A DNA stretch of 64,000 bases, from positions 34,056 to 98,055 of the forward strand of contig JALHLU010000013.1 in the NCBI GenBank assembly GCA_022844345.1, in the 5' to 3' direction. Numbering within the stretch: the stretch's first letter is position 1; the number at the start of each line of letters is the position of its first letter. Source of the DNA: Hyphomonadaceae bacterium. GTDB lineage: Bacteria > Pseudomonadota > Alphaproteobacteria > Caulobacterales > Hyphomonadaceae. The notes beneath the pieces were generated by a model, which saw only the letters and a program-made list of their open reading frames with translations, ran no database searches and was not told where the DNA came from. Positions 35,736 through 43,986 of the stretch are shown here, piece after piece. A program made the translations under genes and the position numbers.

Positions 35736-36736
35736 ACCGATATCTTTTTCTTGCTGCTCTATCCCTTGGCATAACAGCTCCGGCGCTCGCGCAGCACGAA
35801 GGCCATGGGACGCCACAGACGCCAGCTCCCCAGGCGCCCGCGCCCCAAACGCCTGCGCCGAAGCCACCAGTGCCGCAACAGCAACCTGCAGCGCCCGCCG
35901 AACAGCATGGAAATCATGATCACGGCGATAAACCCGCGGCTGCTGCGCCGGACCAGCATGCTGGCCACGACACGGCCGAGGAGTTCGTTGATCCGCCGGA
36001 GGCTGGCAATGATGTACCGCCCGACGCGCCAGCTGAATTTGCGGCCGACCGCTTCTTTGGAGCCGGCGATATGAATAGGGCGCGCGGTATCCTGCGCGGC
36101 GAGCATGGGGGCGCTCTTACCTACAAGATCATGGGCGACATGATCGAGTATCGCAGTCGGGACGGCGAGGATGGCTATGCCTGGAATGGCGAAGCATGGT
36201 TCGGCGGCGACATCGATCGCTTTGTCATCAAGACTGAAGGCGAAGGCAGCGATGAGATCGAGAGCGCAGAAATCCAGGCGCTCTATTCCCGGGCCTGGGA
36301 TCACGTCACTGACCTCCAGATCGGCATCCGGCAGGACATCGAACCCAATCCTTCGCGTACCTACCTTGCGTTCGGCTTCGAGACGGTCCTGCCTTACTGG
36401 TTCGAGGTGGAAGGAGCGCTGTTCGTCGGCGAACGCGGCCAGGTGCTTGGGCGTCTCGATGGAAACTACGATTTCCAGCTCACGCAGCGTCTCGTCCTCC
36501 AGCCACGCGCCGAGGTGAACTTCGCCGCCAAAGACGATGCTGCCATTGGCCTTGGCGCTGGTCTCTCCGACGCGGAGCTTGGTCTGCGTCTTCGCTACGA
36601 GTTTCAGCGCGAGTTAGCCCCCTACATTGGTGTCTCGTGGGAACGCAAGTTCGGGGATACGGCTGATTATGCGCGGGCTGACGGAGAGAACGCGGAGACG
36701 ACGAGCTTCGTCATCGGCCTGCGGGCGTGGTACTGA
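35732..36736 (+). CDS. copB: Copper resistance outer-membrane protein CopB
   Basis: 334 residues. A signal peptide (cleavage near ALA-QH) is followed by a His/Pro/Gln-rich linker with several copies of a P-A-P-Q-x pattern (about 25-85), then a beta-barrel domain (about 105-334) ending in Trp-Tyr. 'EFAADRFFGAGDMNRAR' and 'YLAFGFETVLPYWFEVEGALF' match the CopB family. It is thought to bind or export copper at the outer membrane. Coupled to copA by overlap. Confidence 0.92.
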   Translation: MNRYLFLAALSLGITAPALAQHEGHGTPQTPAPQAPAPQTPAPKPPVPQQQPAAPAEQHGNHDHGDKPAAAAPDQHAGHDTAEEFVDPPEAGNDVPPDAPAEFAADRFFGAGDMNRARGILRGEHGGALTYKIMGDMIEYRSRDGEDGYAWNGEAWFGGDIDRFVIKTEGEGSDEIESAEIQALYSRAWDHVTDLQIGIRQDIEPNPSRTYLAFGFETVLPYWFEVEGALFVGERGQVLGRLDGNYDFQLTQRLVLQPRAEVNFAAKDDAAIGLGAGLSDAELGLRLRYEFQRELAPYIGVSWERKFGDTADYARADGENAETTSFVIGLRAWY

Positions 36737-36766
36737 CGAACGACCTGGACAGGATTGGAGCAGGGC

Positions 36767-37255
36767 ATGACCCGTAATTGCATTCGCTGGATTCTGGCGG
36801 CATCGCTTCTGACATCGATACCCGCTGTCGCTACGGCGCAGACCATCGATGCGCCGTTGGTGGCGCCCATGTCGTCAGAAGCGCAGCAGGCCGCGAAGGC
36901 AGTTGACGCCTTTCATGCCAAACTTTCTGGAGGTGATGGCGTCGCCGCTGCGGCGCTACTTGCTGACGATGCGCTGATCTTCGAGAGCGGCCATGCGGAA
37001 CGCTCGAGAGCCGAATATGCTTCGCATCATGCTGGGGCCGACGCCGCCTACGCTGCGGCTGTTCCGTCAAGACTCACGCGGCGCAATGGCCTTGTCGATG
37101 GCGATACCGCATGGATTGTCAGCGAAAGCCGCGCGACCGGAAAGTACAAGGACAAGCCCGTCGATCGCGTAACGACCGAAACGATGATCTTGCGCAAGAC
37201 CGCCGAAGGCTGGCGCATCGCGCATATTCATTGGTCGTCGCGCGCCGCCACGTAA
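36767..37255 (+). CDS. Secreted NTF2/SnoaL-like (DUF4440) protein
   Basis: 162 residues with a signal peptide (cleavage near ATA-QT) and a cone-like NTF2 fold: 'AKAVDAFHAKLSGGDGVAAA' and 'RKTAEGWRIAHIHWSSR'. The ATG at 36767 has GGAG about 6 nt upstream. Such proteins are often found beside copAB or ECF sigma genes; ligand unknown. Its stop is 13 bp from the convergent sigma factor gene. Confidence 0.75.
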   Translation: MTRNCIRWILAASLLTSIPAVATAQTIDAPLVAPMSSEAQQAAKAVDAFHAKLSGGDGVAAAALLADDALIFESGHAERSRAEYASHHAGADAAYAAAVPSRLTRRNGLVDGDTAWIVSESRATGKYKDKPVDRVTTETMILRKTAEGWRIAHIHWSSRAAT

Positions 37256-37268
37256 CTGCCGCTCAAGG

Positions 37269-37850
37269 TTAGTCGATATCAACGCCGTCCGCCTTGAGGG
37301 CTTCCGCAAGGAGCTTGCGCGCGCGGTAGACGCGGGTTTCGACGGCCTTGGCCGAAATTCCAAGCGTCTCGCCAGCTGCCGCCTGGGACAAGCCTTCGAA
37401 GGCAGTAAGGAGAAGGGGCTCCTTCAGCTGAACAGGCAGGGCGGCTATCGCCCGGTCGAGGCGGGCAAGCGCGGCCTCAGTATTGTCCTCGGAGTTTGCC
37501 GAGGCGTTGACGTCGGGCGCGGCGGTGGTTTCATCAAGCGTCTTGGCTGCATAGAAGAACTTCCGGACAACGCGGCGGCGGCCCCAGTCCCGGCATTTGT
37601 TGAGTGCGATCCGGCGAAGCCAGGTCGCCGCCGGACGAGCGGGATCATAACGTCCGACCGCCTGCCAGGCTGAAACGAAGGTTTCCTGGAGGAGATCATA
37701 CGCTTCATCGGCATCGCCAACGTAGCGGCGGATGAAGCGGTAGAGCGGCTCCTGGTAGCGCCGAACAATAAGGTTGAAAGCTGAGCGATCCCCCTTTTGC
37801 GCGCGCGCCGCTAGCGCGGCGTCGCTATCGTCCGGATTGTTTCTGCTCAT
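37269..37850 (-). CDS. ECF RNA polymerase sigma factor (CnrH-like)
   Basis: 193 residues: region 2 ('YDLLQETFVSAWQAVGRYD'), a short acidic/Ala linker and region 4 ('LPVQLKEPLLLTAFEGLSQ', 'LGISAKAVETRVYRARKLL'). It is the third gene of a minus-strand unit whose first two encode a CnrY-like anti-sigma factor and a CnrX-like periplasmic sensor. The gene overlaps its upstream neighbour by 4 bp. The likely task is switching on metal efflux genes when the sensor detects a metal; the target promoters are not identified. Confidence 0.9.
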   Translation of the reverse strand: MSRNNPDDSDAALAARAQKGDRSAFNLIVRRYQEPLYRFIRRYVGDADEAYDLLQETFVSAWQAVGRYDPARPAATWLRRIALNKCRDWGRRRVVRKFFYAAKTLDETTAAPDVNASANSEDNTEAALARLDRAIAALPVQLKEPLLLTAFEGLSQAAAGETLGISAKAVETRVYRARKLLAEALKADGVDID

Positions 37851-38287
37851 TTGGCGTCGGCGGTCAACGCCTCGCCGATCCTGTCGTCGAACTGCTTGCG
37901 CTGTTCCGGTGTGAGTACTTTGCGCATCGCGAAAACGTGCGCGATCGTCTCCGTCTGAAGCGCGCCCATGGCGTCGTGGAAGTGGTGCACGGCCGCTTCT
38001 ACAGCCGGTCCTGCGGTCTCGCTTGCCCGGATTGCCGCGGCCAACTCGGCATTGGCCTCGCGCACCTCGCCTTCCAGGGCTTGCCGCCGTGCTGCGAAGT
38101 CAGCCTCGAGAGCGTGAAGCGCCTTTTCCTGTTCAGCTGTCAGCGAAAGTTCGTCATGCACCATGGCGTGCAGGGAGCGATCTTGCGGTGGGGGGGAAAG
38201 CAGTTGGTGGCCTAGCCACATGCCGGCGATCCCGGCCGCGAAGGCGAGGACAACCGTGATGATGGCGCTGCGCACCGAAACCTTCAC
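37847..38287 (-). CDS. Periplasmic metal sensor, CnrX/Spy-like
   Basis: 146 residues. One N-terminal membrane anchor (about 8-28) is followed by a helical periplasmic domain: 'HAMVHDELSLTAEQEKAL' and 'VRKVLTPEQRKQFDDRI'-like text near the end (MRKVLTPEQRKQF). The hairpin with LTAEQ/LTPEQ repeats is that of CnrX and CpxP/Spy. His residues near the first helix could bind metal. It overlaps the genes on both sides by 4 bp. Confidence 0.82.
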   Translation of the reverse strand: MKVSVRSAIITVVLAFAAGIAGMWLGHQLLSPPPQDRSLHAMVHDELSLTAEQEKALHALEADFAARRQALEGEVREANAELAAAIRASETAGPAVEAAVHHFHDAMGALQTETIAHVFAMRKVLTPEQRKQFDDRIGEALTADAK

Positions 38288-38559
38288 TCGGAAGGCTCCA
38301 GCAGCGTTGACGGCGCAAGGCTGGACCAGGCGGCAAACGGCGATGGCGAGGGCGCCACGGCTGATGCGGTCGACGCGCTTACAGCAGCGCCGCCCATAAC
38401 GAGGAGCGCCATAGCGGCGGTGCGCAGCCGCCAGGTCTGGCCGTCAATCTTCGCACGCTCCGAGAGCTGCTCGCTGATCTCGACGGTTATGCCGCCAAGA
38501 TCACGGTCCAGCGGCTGCTGGTTCAATTTCGCCAGCAAATGGTCGAGTTTTGGCGACAT
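38284..38559 (-). CDS. Anti-sigma factor, CnrY-like, single membrane span
   Basis: 91 residues. A cytoplasmic helical part (1-48, 'LDHLLAKLNQQPLDRDLGGI') is followed by one hydrophobic span (about 49-68) and a short Pro/Ala/Ser tail. Size, layout and first position in a Y-X-H gene order match CnrY-type anti-sigma factors. Similar small proteins in NccYXH-type loci are poorly conserved, so the call rests mainly on context. ATG at 38559 follows GGGAG; the upstream frame extension is ignored. Confidence 0.7.
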   Translation of the reverse strand: MSPKLDHLLAKLNQQPLDRDLGGITVEISEQLSERAKIDGQTWRLRTAAMALLVMGGAAVSASTASAVAPSPSPFAAWSSLAPSTLLEPSE

Positions 38560-38704
38560 GCCGGTCTCCCAATAAGTCCGTCTCTCCAGTCTATACGCAG
38601 GGGAGGTGGAATTCACGCAAGGATTGGACAGGCCAGCGATTGCTAGCGGCTGGCTGCGGGATTGCCAGACCAGCGAACCAGCCTGCACGGAAGCCAAGCC
38701 TCAG
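38560..38704. other. Intergenic region between copD and the ECF unit
   Basis: 145 bp holding the presumed promoter of the cnrYXH-like unit. No convincing -35/-10 could be fixed by eye. Confidence 0.35.
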
Positions 38705-39556
38705 TTACTCGGCAGGGCCACCAATCGTGGTGGCGGCGGAGACAACAATGATGGCCGCTGCAAACAGGGTCGCCTCACACAGCAGCGTGACGCGCAGCCA
38801 CTTGCGGCCGATGGCCGGATCAGCTGCGACTTTGGCTGTTATGACCTGCTTGTTGAGGGCGCCGAGGCTCATCGCGACAATGCCGATCGCGAGCTTGGCG
38901 AGCAGAAGAAGGCCATAAGTCGTGCCGAATAGCTTCTCCGGACCGCCAGCCAACGTCCAGGCGAGCCATGCGCCGAGCGCGATCAGAACGGGAATGGCTA
39001 CAACGGCGATTGAACTGAACCGTCGGAGACGGGAAAGAAGTTCAGAGTCTTCGCGCGTCGGGGCCGGAAAGAGACTGACCGGAGCGGCCAACCAGAAACC
39101 CGCGATGAAGACATGCACAGCGACCGCGATTGGCGCGAGGCCAGGATCGGCCAGACCCTGCGCGTGTCCCGCGAAGCCGAATCCAAAACTAAGGGCGGCT
39201 GCCCCAAGGGCGGCAGTGAGCCGTGACCCGAACCAGACGCCTCCCACGGAGACGGCGGCTCCTGCAAGGATCGCAAGTGTCGAATCGCCGAGTACCATCC
39301 ACGCCAGCGGCATCAGTTCGGGATCGAAGACATTCGTCCCATCCCCCATCTGCGCGATGAGAATGCCGAACCGCATCATCGTGAAGCAAGCGAGGGCAAG
39401 ACCGGCCAAGGCGATGTGCGACCGCAGGCCCCGAAATGAATCGCGCTCCACGATGCCCAAAGCAGCATGGAGCGCGAAACCAACCGTCAGAAGCGCAAAG
39501 AGATTGAGACCGATCCGGTCGGCGAACTGCAGCAGCGACAGTCCGTCTCCGGTCAC
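38705..39556 (-). CDS. copD: Copper homeostasis membrane protein CopD
   Basis: 283 residues with about eight membrane spans and the CopD domain: 'LQFADRIGLNLFALLTVGF' near the N-terminus and 'AVHVFIAGFWLAAPVSLFP' and 'LLLAKLAIGIVAMSLGALNK' later. CopD works with periplasmic CopC in copper uptake or handling; it lies 7 bp after copC. The C-terminal text 'LRVTLLCEATLFAAAIIVVSA' forms the last span. Confidence 0.88.
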   Translation of the reverse strand: MTGDGLSLLQFADRIGLNLFALLTVGFALHAALGIVERDSFRGLRSHIALAGLALACFTMMRFGILIAQMGDGTNVFDPELMPLAWMVLGDSTLAILAGAAVSVGGVWFGSRLTAALGAAALSFGFGFAGHAQGLADPGLAPIAVAVHVFIAGFWLAAPVSLFPAPTREDSELLSRLRRFSSIAVVAIPVLIALGAWLAWTLAGGPEKLFGTTYGLLLLAKLAIGIVAMSLGALNKQVITAKVAADPAIGRKWLRVTLLCEATLFAAAIIVVSAATTIGGPAE

Positions 39557-39563
39557 GGTGCTA

Positions 39564-39917
39564 CTAACCTGTCACCGTAAACCGCACGGCGCCCGGCATG
39601 GCATGGCCATCCTTCGCCAACGACTTCCACGACAGCGTGTAGGAGCCTTTTGCGAGCGTCGGCAGCGGGATTGTGAACTCCTTGCCCATCGTTTTCGATG
39701 GCTTGAAATCAACCGCGATCATTTTCTTGTCCGCCGTCATCAACATAAGGCTGGTGATGGCGCTCTGGTGCTGGAATGTCACTTTGAACTCGGCAGGGGC
39801 CTGCGCAAGGCTGGCCTTGTCGTGAATGCTGGTTTCCATCATGCCGCCGTGTGCGAGGGCGGGCGATGCGCCCACAAGTGCAGCCGCCAGCATTAGAGTG
39901 AGAAGCTTGTTTTTCAT
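39564..39917 (-). CDS. copC: Periplasmic copper-binding protein CopC
   Basis: 117 residues. A signal peptide ends at PALA, leaving a mature N-terminal His (HGGMMET), the usual Cu(II) ligand of CopC. Other ligands are in 'TSIHDKAS' and 'HQSAI', and 'FTIPLPTLAKGSYTLSWKS' with 'DGHAMPGAVRF' matches the family barrel. It binds copper in the periplasm and probably passes it to CopD. Confidence 0.92.
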   Translation of the reverse strand: MKNKLLTLMLAAALVGASPALAHGGMMETSIHDKASLAQAPAEFKVTFQHQSAITSLMLMTADKKMIAVDFKPSKTMGKEFTIPLPTLAKGSYTLSWKSLAKDGHAMPGAVRFTVTG

Positions 39918-40022
39918 GGGATGCTCGTTGATCTAGCCGCATTTTTTGTGCGGCGGGGAGGGGGGCATACATAGTACGCAGCCTGCGGGCGCAGCCCTCA
40001 TCGAGGGCTCCGCCCACGACGG
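39918..40022. other. Intergenic region between copC and the copper ATPase
   Basis: 105 bp. Two hairpins are visible (GCCGCA/TGCGGC at 39936-39954 and AGCCCTC/GAGGGCT at 39993-40009). The second has no T tract; it could be a weak terminator of the ATPase gene. Confidence 0.35.
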
Positions 40023-42500
40023 CTAGTGGCAACTAGCGCCTGACCGGGTTGGCGCCGGAAGCGGCGGCTGCGGACGCGGTCCGGGCGCTTCGCCCGCTGG
40101 CGTGGCCCCCAGCCGCAGGGAGTTCACGATCACCGATACTGAGGACAGCGCCATGGCCAGCGCTGCGATCATGGGTGACAGCAGCTGACCCGTGAATGGA
40201 TAGAGGAGGCCAGCGGCAACCGGGATGCCGAGGGCATTGTAGCCGAAGGCGAATACCAGGTTCTGCCGGATGTTTGCCATGGTGGCGCGCGACACAGCCC
40301 GGCCTTTGACAACCCCGCTGAGATCGCCCCGGAGCAATGTGACGCCGGCACTTTCGATGGCGACATCCGTGCCTGTCCCCATGGCGATCCCAACGTCAGC
40401 CGCGGCCAGAGCCGGCGCGTCATTGACGCCGTCTCCTGCCATCGCAACGATGCGGCCTTCTCGCTTGAGTCGTTCGACGATCCGCGATTTGTCTTCGGGC
40501 AGGACTTCCGCCTCGACGTTTGTTATGCCGAGTGTCCGTCCGACAGCTTCAGCTGTCGTGCGGTTGTCGCCGGTCAACATCACCAGTTCGATGCCCTGCG
40601 CGCGCAACGCTGCGAGCGATGCTGGCGTTGTCGCCTTGATCCGATCGGCGATTCCCAGAACGCCAGCCAGTCTGCCGTCGATCGCAACGTAGATGGCTGT
40701 GACGCCATCAGCGCGCAGGCGTTCTGCTTCGGAGTGGAGCGATGAGGTCGCGATTCCCAGTTCATCCAGATAGCGTTCGGCGCCCAGCGCGACGGTCTTG
40801 CCGTCGATCTTGCCGATCACGCCCTTGCCAGTCGGCGAGTCGAACTCGGTCGGTTCGACCAGGGAGATGCTACGTTCCTTGGCAGCTGCCACGACTGCAA
40901 GCGCCAGCGGATGTTCGCTGCGTTGCTCGAGACTAGCCGCGGCACGCAGGAGGTCTGCTTCAGCGAGGTTTGGAACGGTCTTGATTGCAATGACGCCGGG
41001 CTTGCCCTCGGTCAGCGTGCCCGTCTTGTCGAGGACCAGCGTATTGACCTTTTCGAAGCGCTCAAGCGCCTCGGCGTTGCGGATCAGGACGCCCTGCCGT
41101 GCTGCGCGACCGACGCCGGCCATGATGGACATGGGGGTAGCGAGGCCAAGCGCACACGGACATGCGATGATAAGCACGGAAACGGCCGCGATCAGTCCAT
41201 AGGTGAAGGAGGGCTGAGGACCGAACGCCCACCAGCCGATGAACGCAAGGACGGCGATTGCAATCACTGCCGGGACAAACCACCCGGATACCTTGTCGGC
41301 GAGGCGCTGGATCGGTGCGCGGCTGCGCTGCGCATCAGCGACCAGCTGGACGATCTGCGACAGCATGGTGTCGCGGCCGACGCGCCTGGCTTCGATGACG
41401 AGCGCGCCAGTCTGGTTGAGCGTACCCGCAATGACCGCATCGCCTACACCGCGTGTGACCGGCATGGATTCGCCGGTCACCATGGACTCGTCCACCGTGG
41501 AGCGCCCGTCAATGACGACGCCGTCAACGGGCGTCTTCTCACCCGGGCGGACGCGCAACCGGTCGCCGACGATGATTGCATCCAGCGGTACTTCCGCCTC
41601 TTCGGCGCCGTTGATGCGCCGCGCGGTCTTGGGCGCCAAGTCCAGCAGGGCGCGGATGGCCCCGCCCGTGCGCTCGCGCGCACCGAGCTCCAGAACCTGT
41701 CCAAGGAGCACAAGCACTGTGATGACGGCCGCGGCTTCAAAGTAGACAGCAACATCACCGTGGGGACCGCGGAACTCTGGCGGAAAGGCCGACGGGAAGA
41801 GCAGGGCAACCACGCTGTAAGTCCATGCCACGCCGGTGCCGAGCGCAATCAGCGTGAACATGTTGAGGCTACGGTTGACGAGCGAAGCATAGCCCCGTTC
41901 GAAGAACGGCCAGCCCGCCCACAGGACCACAGGTGTCGCGAGGCCAAACTGAATCCACGCATTGATGTTCGGGGGTACAAGGGCGTCGACGTTGAACAGG
42001 TGACGGCCCATCTCCAGAACGAGCACCGGCAACGCAAGTACGAGGCCCACCCAGAAGCGGCGCGACATGTCGCGAAGCTCGGGATTGGGCCTTGCTTCTG
42101 CCGTCGGCATCATCGGCTCAAGCGCCATCCCGCAGATGGGGCAGGAGCCCGGACCATCCCGCACGATCTCCGGATGCATCGGGCAGGTCCATTTCGCGTC
42201 CGCAGGAGCGGGAATTGCCGCAGGTGTCAGGGACGGCGTGTGTGCTTGGTGGTGGTCATGGGTCACAGCATCCTGACCGAGCGTAGCCTTGGCGCTATCC
42301 GTCGAGCAGCAGCTGTGTTGGGCCTTGGCGGCTAGCTTCAAGTATCGGCCAGGCTCGGCTTGGAATTTCGTCTTGCAGCCCGCGCTGCAGAACAGCACCT
42401 CGTGGCCGTCATGCGTTGTACGATGGGGCGTATCCGCTTTCACCGTCATGCCGCAGACGGGATCCTTCAGCTCAGTTTCGTCAGGGTGGGTATGCGCCAT
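40023..42500 (-). CDS. copA2: Copper-translocating P-type ATPase (P1B-1)
   Basis: 825 residues. The N-terminus has a YHS domain ([19 protein letters not shown]) and a heavy-metal-binding motif ([20 protein letters not shown]) in place of the usual GMxCxxC domain. The pump core shows the metal-binding CPC ([12 protein letters not shown]), phosphorylation [17 protein letters not shown] and [10 protein letters not shown]. It exports Cu(I) from the cytoplasm. The ATG at 42500 has GGAGGGC upstream. Divergent from csoR across two CsoR-type operators. Confidence 0.93.
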   Translation of the reverse strand: MAHTHPDETELKDPVCGMTVKADTPHRTTHDGHEVLFCSAGCKTKFQAEPGRYLKLAAKAQHSCCSTDSAKATLGQDAVTHDHHQAHTPSLTPAAIPAPADAKWTCPMHPEIVRDGPGSCPICGMALEPMMPTAEARPNPELRDMSRRFWVGLVLALPVLVLEMGRHLFNVDALVPPNINAWIQFGLATPVVLWAGWPFFERGYASLVNRSLNMFTLIALGTGVAWTYSVVALLFPSAFPPEFRGPHGDVAVYFEAAAVITVLVLLGQVLELGARERTGGAIRALLDLAPKTARRINGAEEAEVPLDAIIVGDRLRVRPGEKTPVDGVVIDGRSTVDESMVTGESMPVTRGVGDAVIAGTLNQTGALVIEARRVGRDTMLSQIVQLVADAQRSRAPIQRLADKVSGWFVPAVIAIAVLAFIGWWAFGPQPSFTYGLIAAVSVLIIACPCALGLATPMSIMAGVGRAARQGVLIRNAEALERFEKVNTLVLDKTGTLTEGKPGVIAIKTVPNLAEADLLRAAASLEQRSEHPLALAVVAAAKERSISLVEPTEFDSPTGKGVIGKIDGKTVALGAERYLDELGIATSSLHSEAERLRADGVTAIYVAIDGRLAGVLGIADRIKATTPASLAALRAQGIELVMLTGDNRTTAEAVGRTLGITNVEAEVLPEDKSRIVERLKREGRIVAMAGDGVNDAPALAAADVGIAMGTGTDVAIESAGVTLLRGDLSGVVKGRAVSRATMANIRQNLVFAFGYNALGIPVAAGLLYPFTGQLLSPMIAALAMALSSVSVIVNSLRLGATPAGEAPGPRPQPPLPAPTRSGASCH

Positions 42501-42536
42501 GGCGCCCTCCGGGCTTGCATTTCGTCTCAAGCGTAT

Positions 42537-42578
42537 ATACCCTATGGGGGTATCATATCAAGTACCCGGGAGGGGTAT
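42537..42578. promoter_or_regulatory. Two tandem CsoR-type operators between the ATPase and csoR
   Basis: Site one is ATACCC-TATGG-GGGTAT (42537-42553); site two is GTACCC-GGGAG-GGGTAT (42562-42578). Both have 6-bp arms and a 5-bp spacer, and start 25 bp apart. Site two covers the csoR ribosome site (GGGAGGGG). CsoR bound here would block both divergent genes until copper arrives. Confidence 0.8.
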
Positions 42579-42580
42579 AT

Positions 42581-42847
42581 ATGGAAAGATCGGTTGCCGA
42601 GAAGGTTCTGAAGAATCTGAACCGGGTTGAAGGCCAGGTTCGCGGCATCGCGAAAATGGTCGAGGAGGACCGTTATTGCATCGACGTGGTGACACAGATC
42701 GAAGCGGCCCGTGCTGCGCTAGCGCGCATCGAAAGCGATCTTCTGCGGCAACACCTCGGCCATTGCGTGCACCGGGCCATGAACTCGAAGAACGCTTCAG
42801 AGCAGGAAAAGGTCATCGAAGAACTCGTCGGCGTATTCCGGCGCTGA
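42581..42847 (+). CDS. csoR: Metal-sensing repressor of the CsoR/RcnR (DUF156) family
   Basis: 88 all-helical residues: 'LKNLNRVEGQVRGIAKMVEE' and the ligand set C33 (DRYCID), H58 and C62 (QHLGHCVHRA). The Cys-His-Cys set is the Cu(I) site of CsoR. The ATG at 42581 follows the second operator directly; longer upstream frame text is antisense to the ATPase. It lies divergent to the copper ATPase, its likely target. Confidence 0.9.
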   Translation: MERSVAEKVLKNLNRVEGQVRGIAKMVEEDRYCIDVVTQIEAARAALARIESDLLRQHLGHCVHRAMNSKNASEQEKVIEELVGVFRR

Positions 42848-42918
42848 GGCCATCCGAAAACCCAACATCAAGCCAGTACGCCGGTATGCTTTTCTGAACT
42901 TCGGCGTAATTTGCCCGG

Positions 42919-43686
42919 ATGGCACCTTTAGCGCGCGTCCGGATCGTCATGTGGGAGGGGGCAAGCCTCTGGATCGTCGATGCCGCTCAGGCAAGGGAAG
43001 GTGAGACCGGACGCGCCGCCTTTCACGCACATCATGCAATCCAGATTTCCCTGGCGCTTGGCGGTTGGTTTCGGCTGGACACACAGAATGCACACGTCCG
43101 CAGTGAGGTCGCAGCCGTCGCGGCTGACACAAAGCATGTCATCGATGCAGAGGGTCTGACGGGCATTGTCTTCATCGAGCCGGAGAGCGAGGCCGGTCGC
43201 GCAATCACGCGGCGCTTGTTTGCAGAACGAGAACTCGTGGTCGTCGAGTCGCAGACCATCGGCGATTTTCGTGAGCGACTGGCAGCTGCAGGCACGGCTC
43301 AGGATGATCGCACGCTGGTCGCGCTTGGCCGCGAATTGGTGTCGATACTGAGCGCCGGGGCTGTAGCGAATGACGCCGATCCTCGGATCCGAAAAGTCAT
43401 CGCCTGGGCGGCAGAGCAGATCGACCAGCCGATCAGCTTGTCCGACGCACTCGCAGTCGGTGGGCTTTCGGCCAGTCGTTTGCGCCACTTGTTCGTTGAG
43501 CAGACCGGACTGCCGTTCAAAACCTATCTGCTCTGGCTTCGACTTACACGCGCCGTGGATGTCATTGCGGGCGGAGCCACGCTGACGCAAGCGGCGCATG
43601 AAGCGGGCTTTTCCGACTCTGCGCATTTCAGCCGGACCTTTCGCAGGATGTTCGGAGTGCCTCCTGCGGCCTTGCGCATAGTTTAG
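42919..43686 (+). CDS. AraC family transcriptional regulator
   Basis: 255 residues. The N-terminal part (1-150) is a cupin-like sensor ('FHAHHAIQISLALGGWFRL'), and the C-terminal 100 residues hold two helix-turn-helix motifs ('LSDALAVGGLSASRLRHLF', 'TLTQAAHEAGFSDSAHFSR', ending RMFGVPPAALR). It is followed in the same direction by the metallothionein-like gene. Control of that gene is plausible but inferred. An HxHH run near residue 38 could bind a metal. Confidence 0.87.
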   Translation: MAPLARVRIVMWEGASLWIVDAAQAREGETGRAAFHAHHAIQISLALGGWFRLDTQNAHVRSEVAAVAADTKHVIDAEGLTGIVFIEPESEAGRAITRRLFAERELVVVESQTIGDFRERLAAAGTAQDDRTLVALGRELVSILSAGAVANDADPRIRKVIAWAAEQIDQPISLSDALAVGGLSASRLRHLFVEQTGLPFKTYLLWLRLTRAVDVIAGGATLTQAAHEAGFSDSAHFSRTFRRMFGVPPAALRIV

Positions 43687-43761
43687 CCCTTCCGTTCAAG
43701 TGCAGCTCCAGAACCCCGCGTAGATACCGGTCATCGACAACCGGACACCCAGGAGGTTCCA

Positions 43762-43902
43762 ATGACTGACCAATGCAAATGCTCTCCCTGCACCTGCGGC
43801 GCGCCGTGCCAATGTGCATCTGCGAAACCGGCGACGCAGCCGTGCAAATGCGGTTGCAAGGACGGTGCGGCCTGCACCTGCGCAACTCCCGCCAAACGCT
43901 GA
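43762..43902 (+). CDS. Metallothionein-like 46-residue Cys-rich protein
   Basis: A short frame with a perfect AGGAGG ribosome site 5 nt before its ATG. The 46 residues include 11 Cys, mostly as CxC pairs: C5, C7, C10, C12, C16, C18, then C28, C30, C32, C38 and C40. There are no aromatic residues or His, and Lys accompany the Cys pairs, as in metallothioneins that wrap Cu(I), Zn or Cd in thiolate clusters. A short Pro/Ala/Lys linker (19-27) separates two Cys groups, suggesting two clusters. It lies between an AraC regulator and the DUF3703 fusion gene. Metal choice cannot be read from sequence. Confidence 0.85.
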   Translation: MTDQCKCSPCTCGAPCQCASAKPATQPCKCGCKDGAACTCATPAKR

Positions 43903-43986
43903 AGCCTGAAACATCAGCCGCTGTCTGTTCGCTCGATAGATCCCAAGGACACGAGAGACAGGCTGCGGCTGCAGAGGGGACATGCC

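Noticed and set aside
38922..39896. 324-codon plus-strand open frame
   Set aside because: Antisense to copD and copC.
40911..42335. 474-codon plus-strand open frame
   Set aside because: Lies wholly antisense to the copper ATPase, whose motifs are unmistakable; high GC produces such frames.
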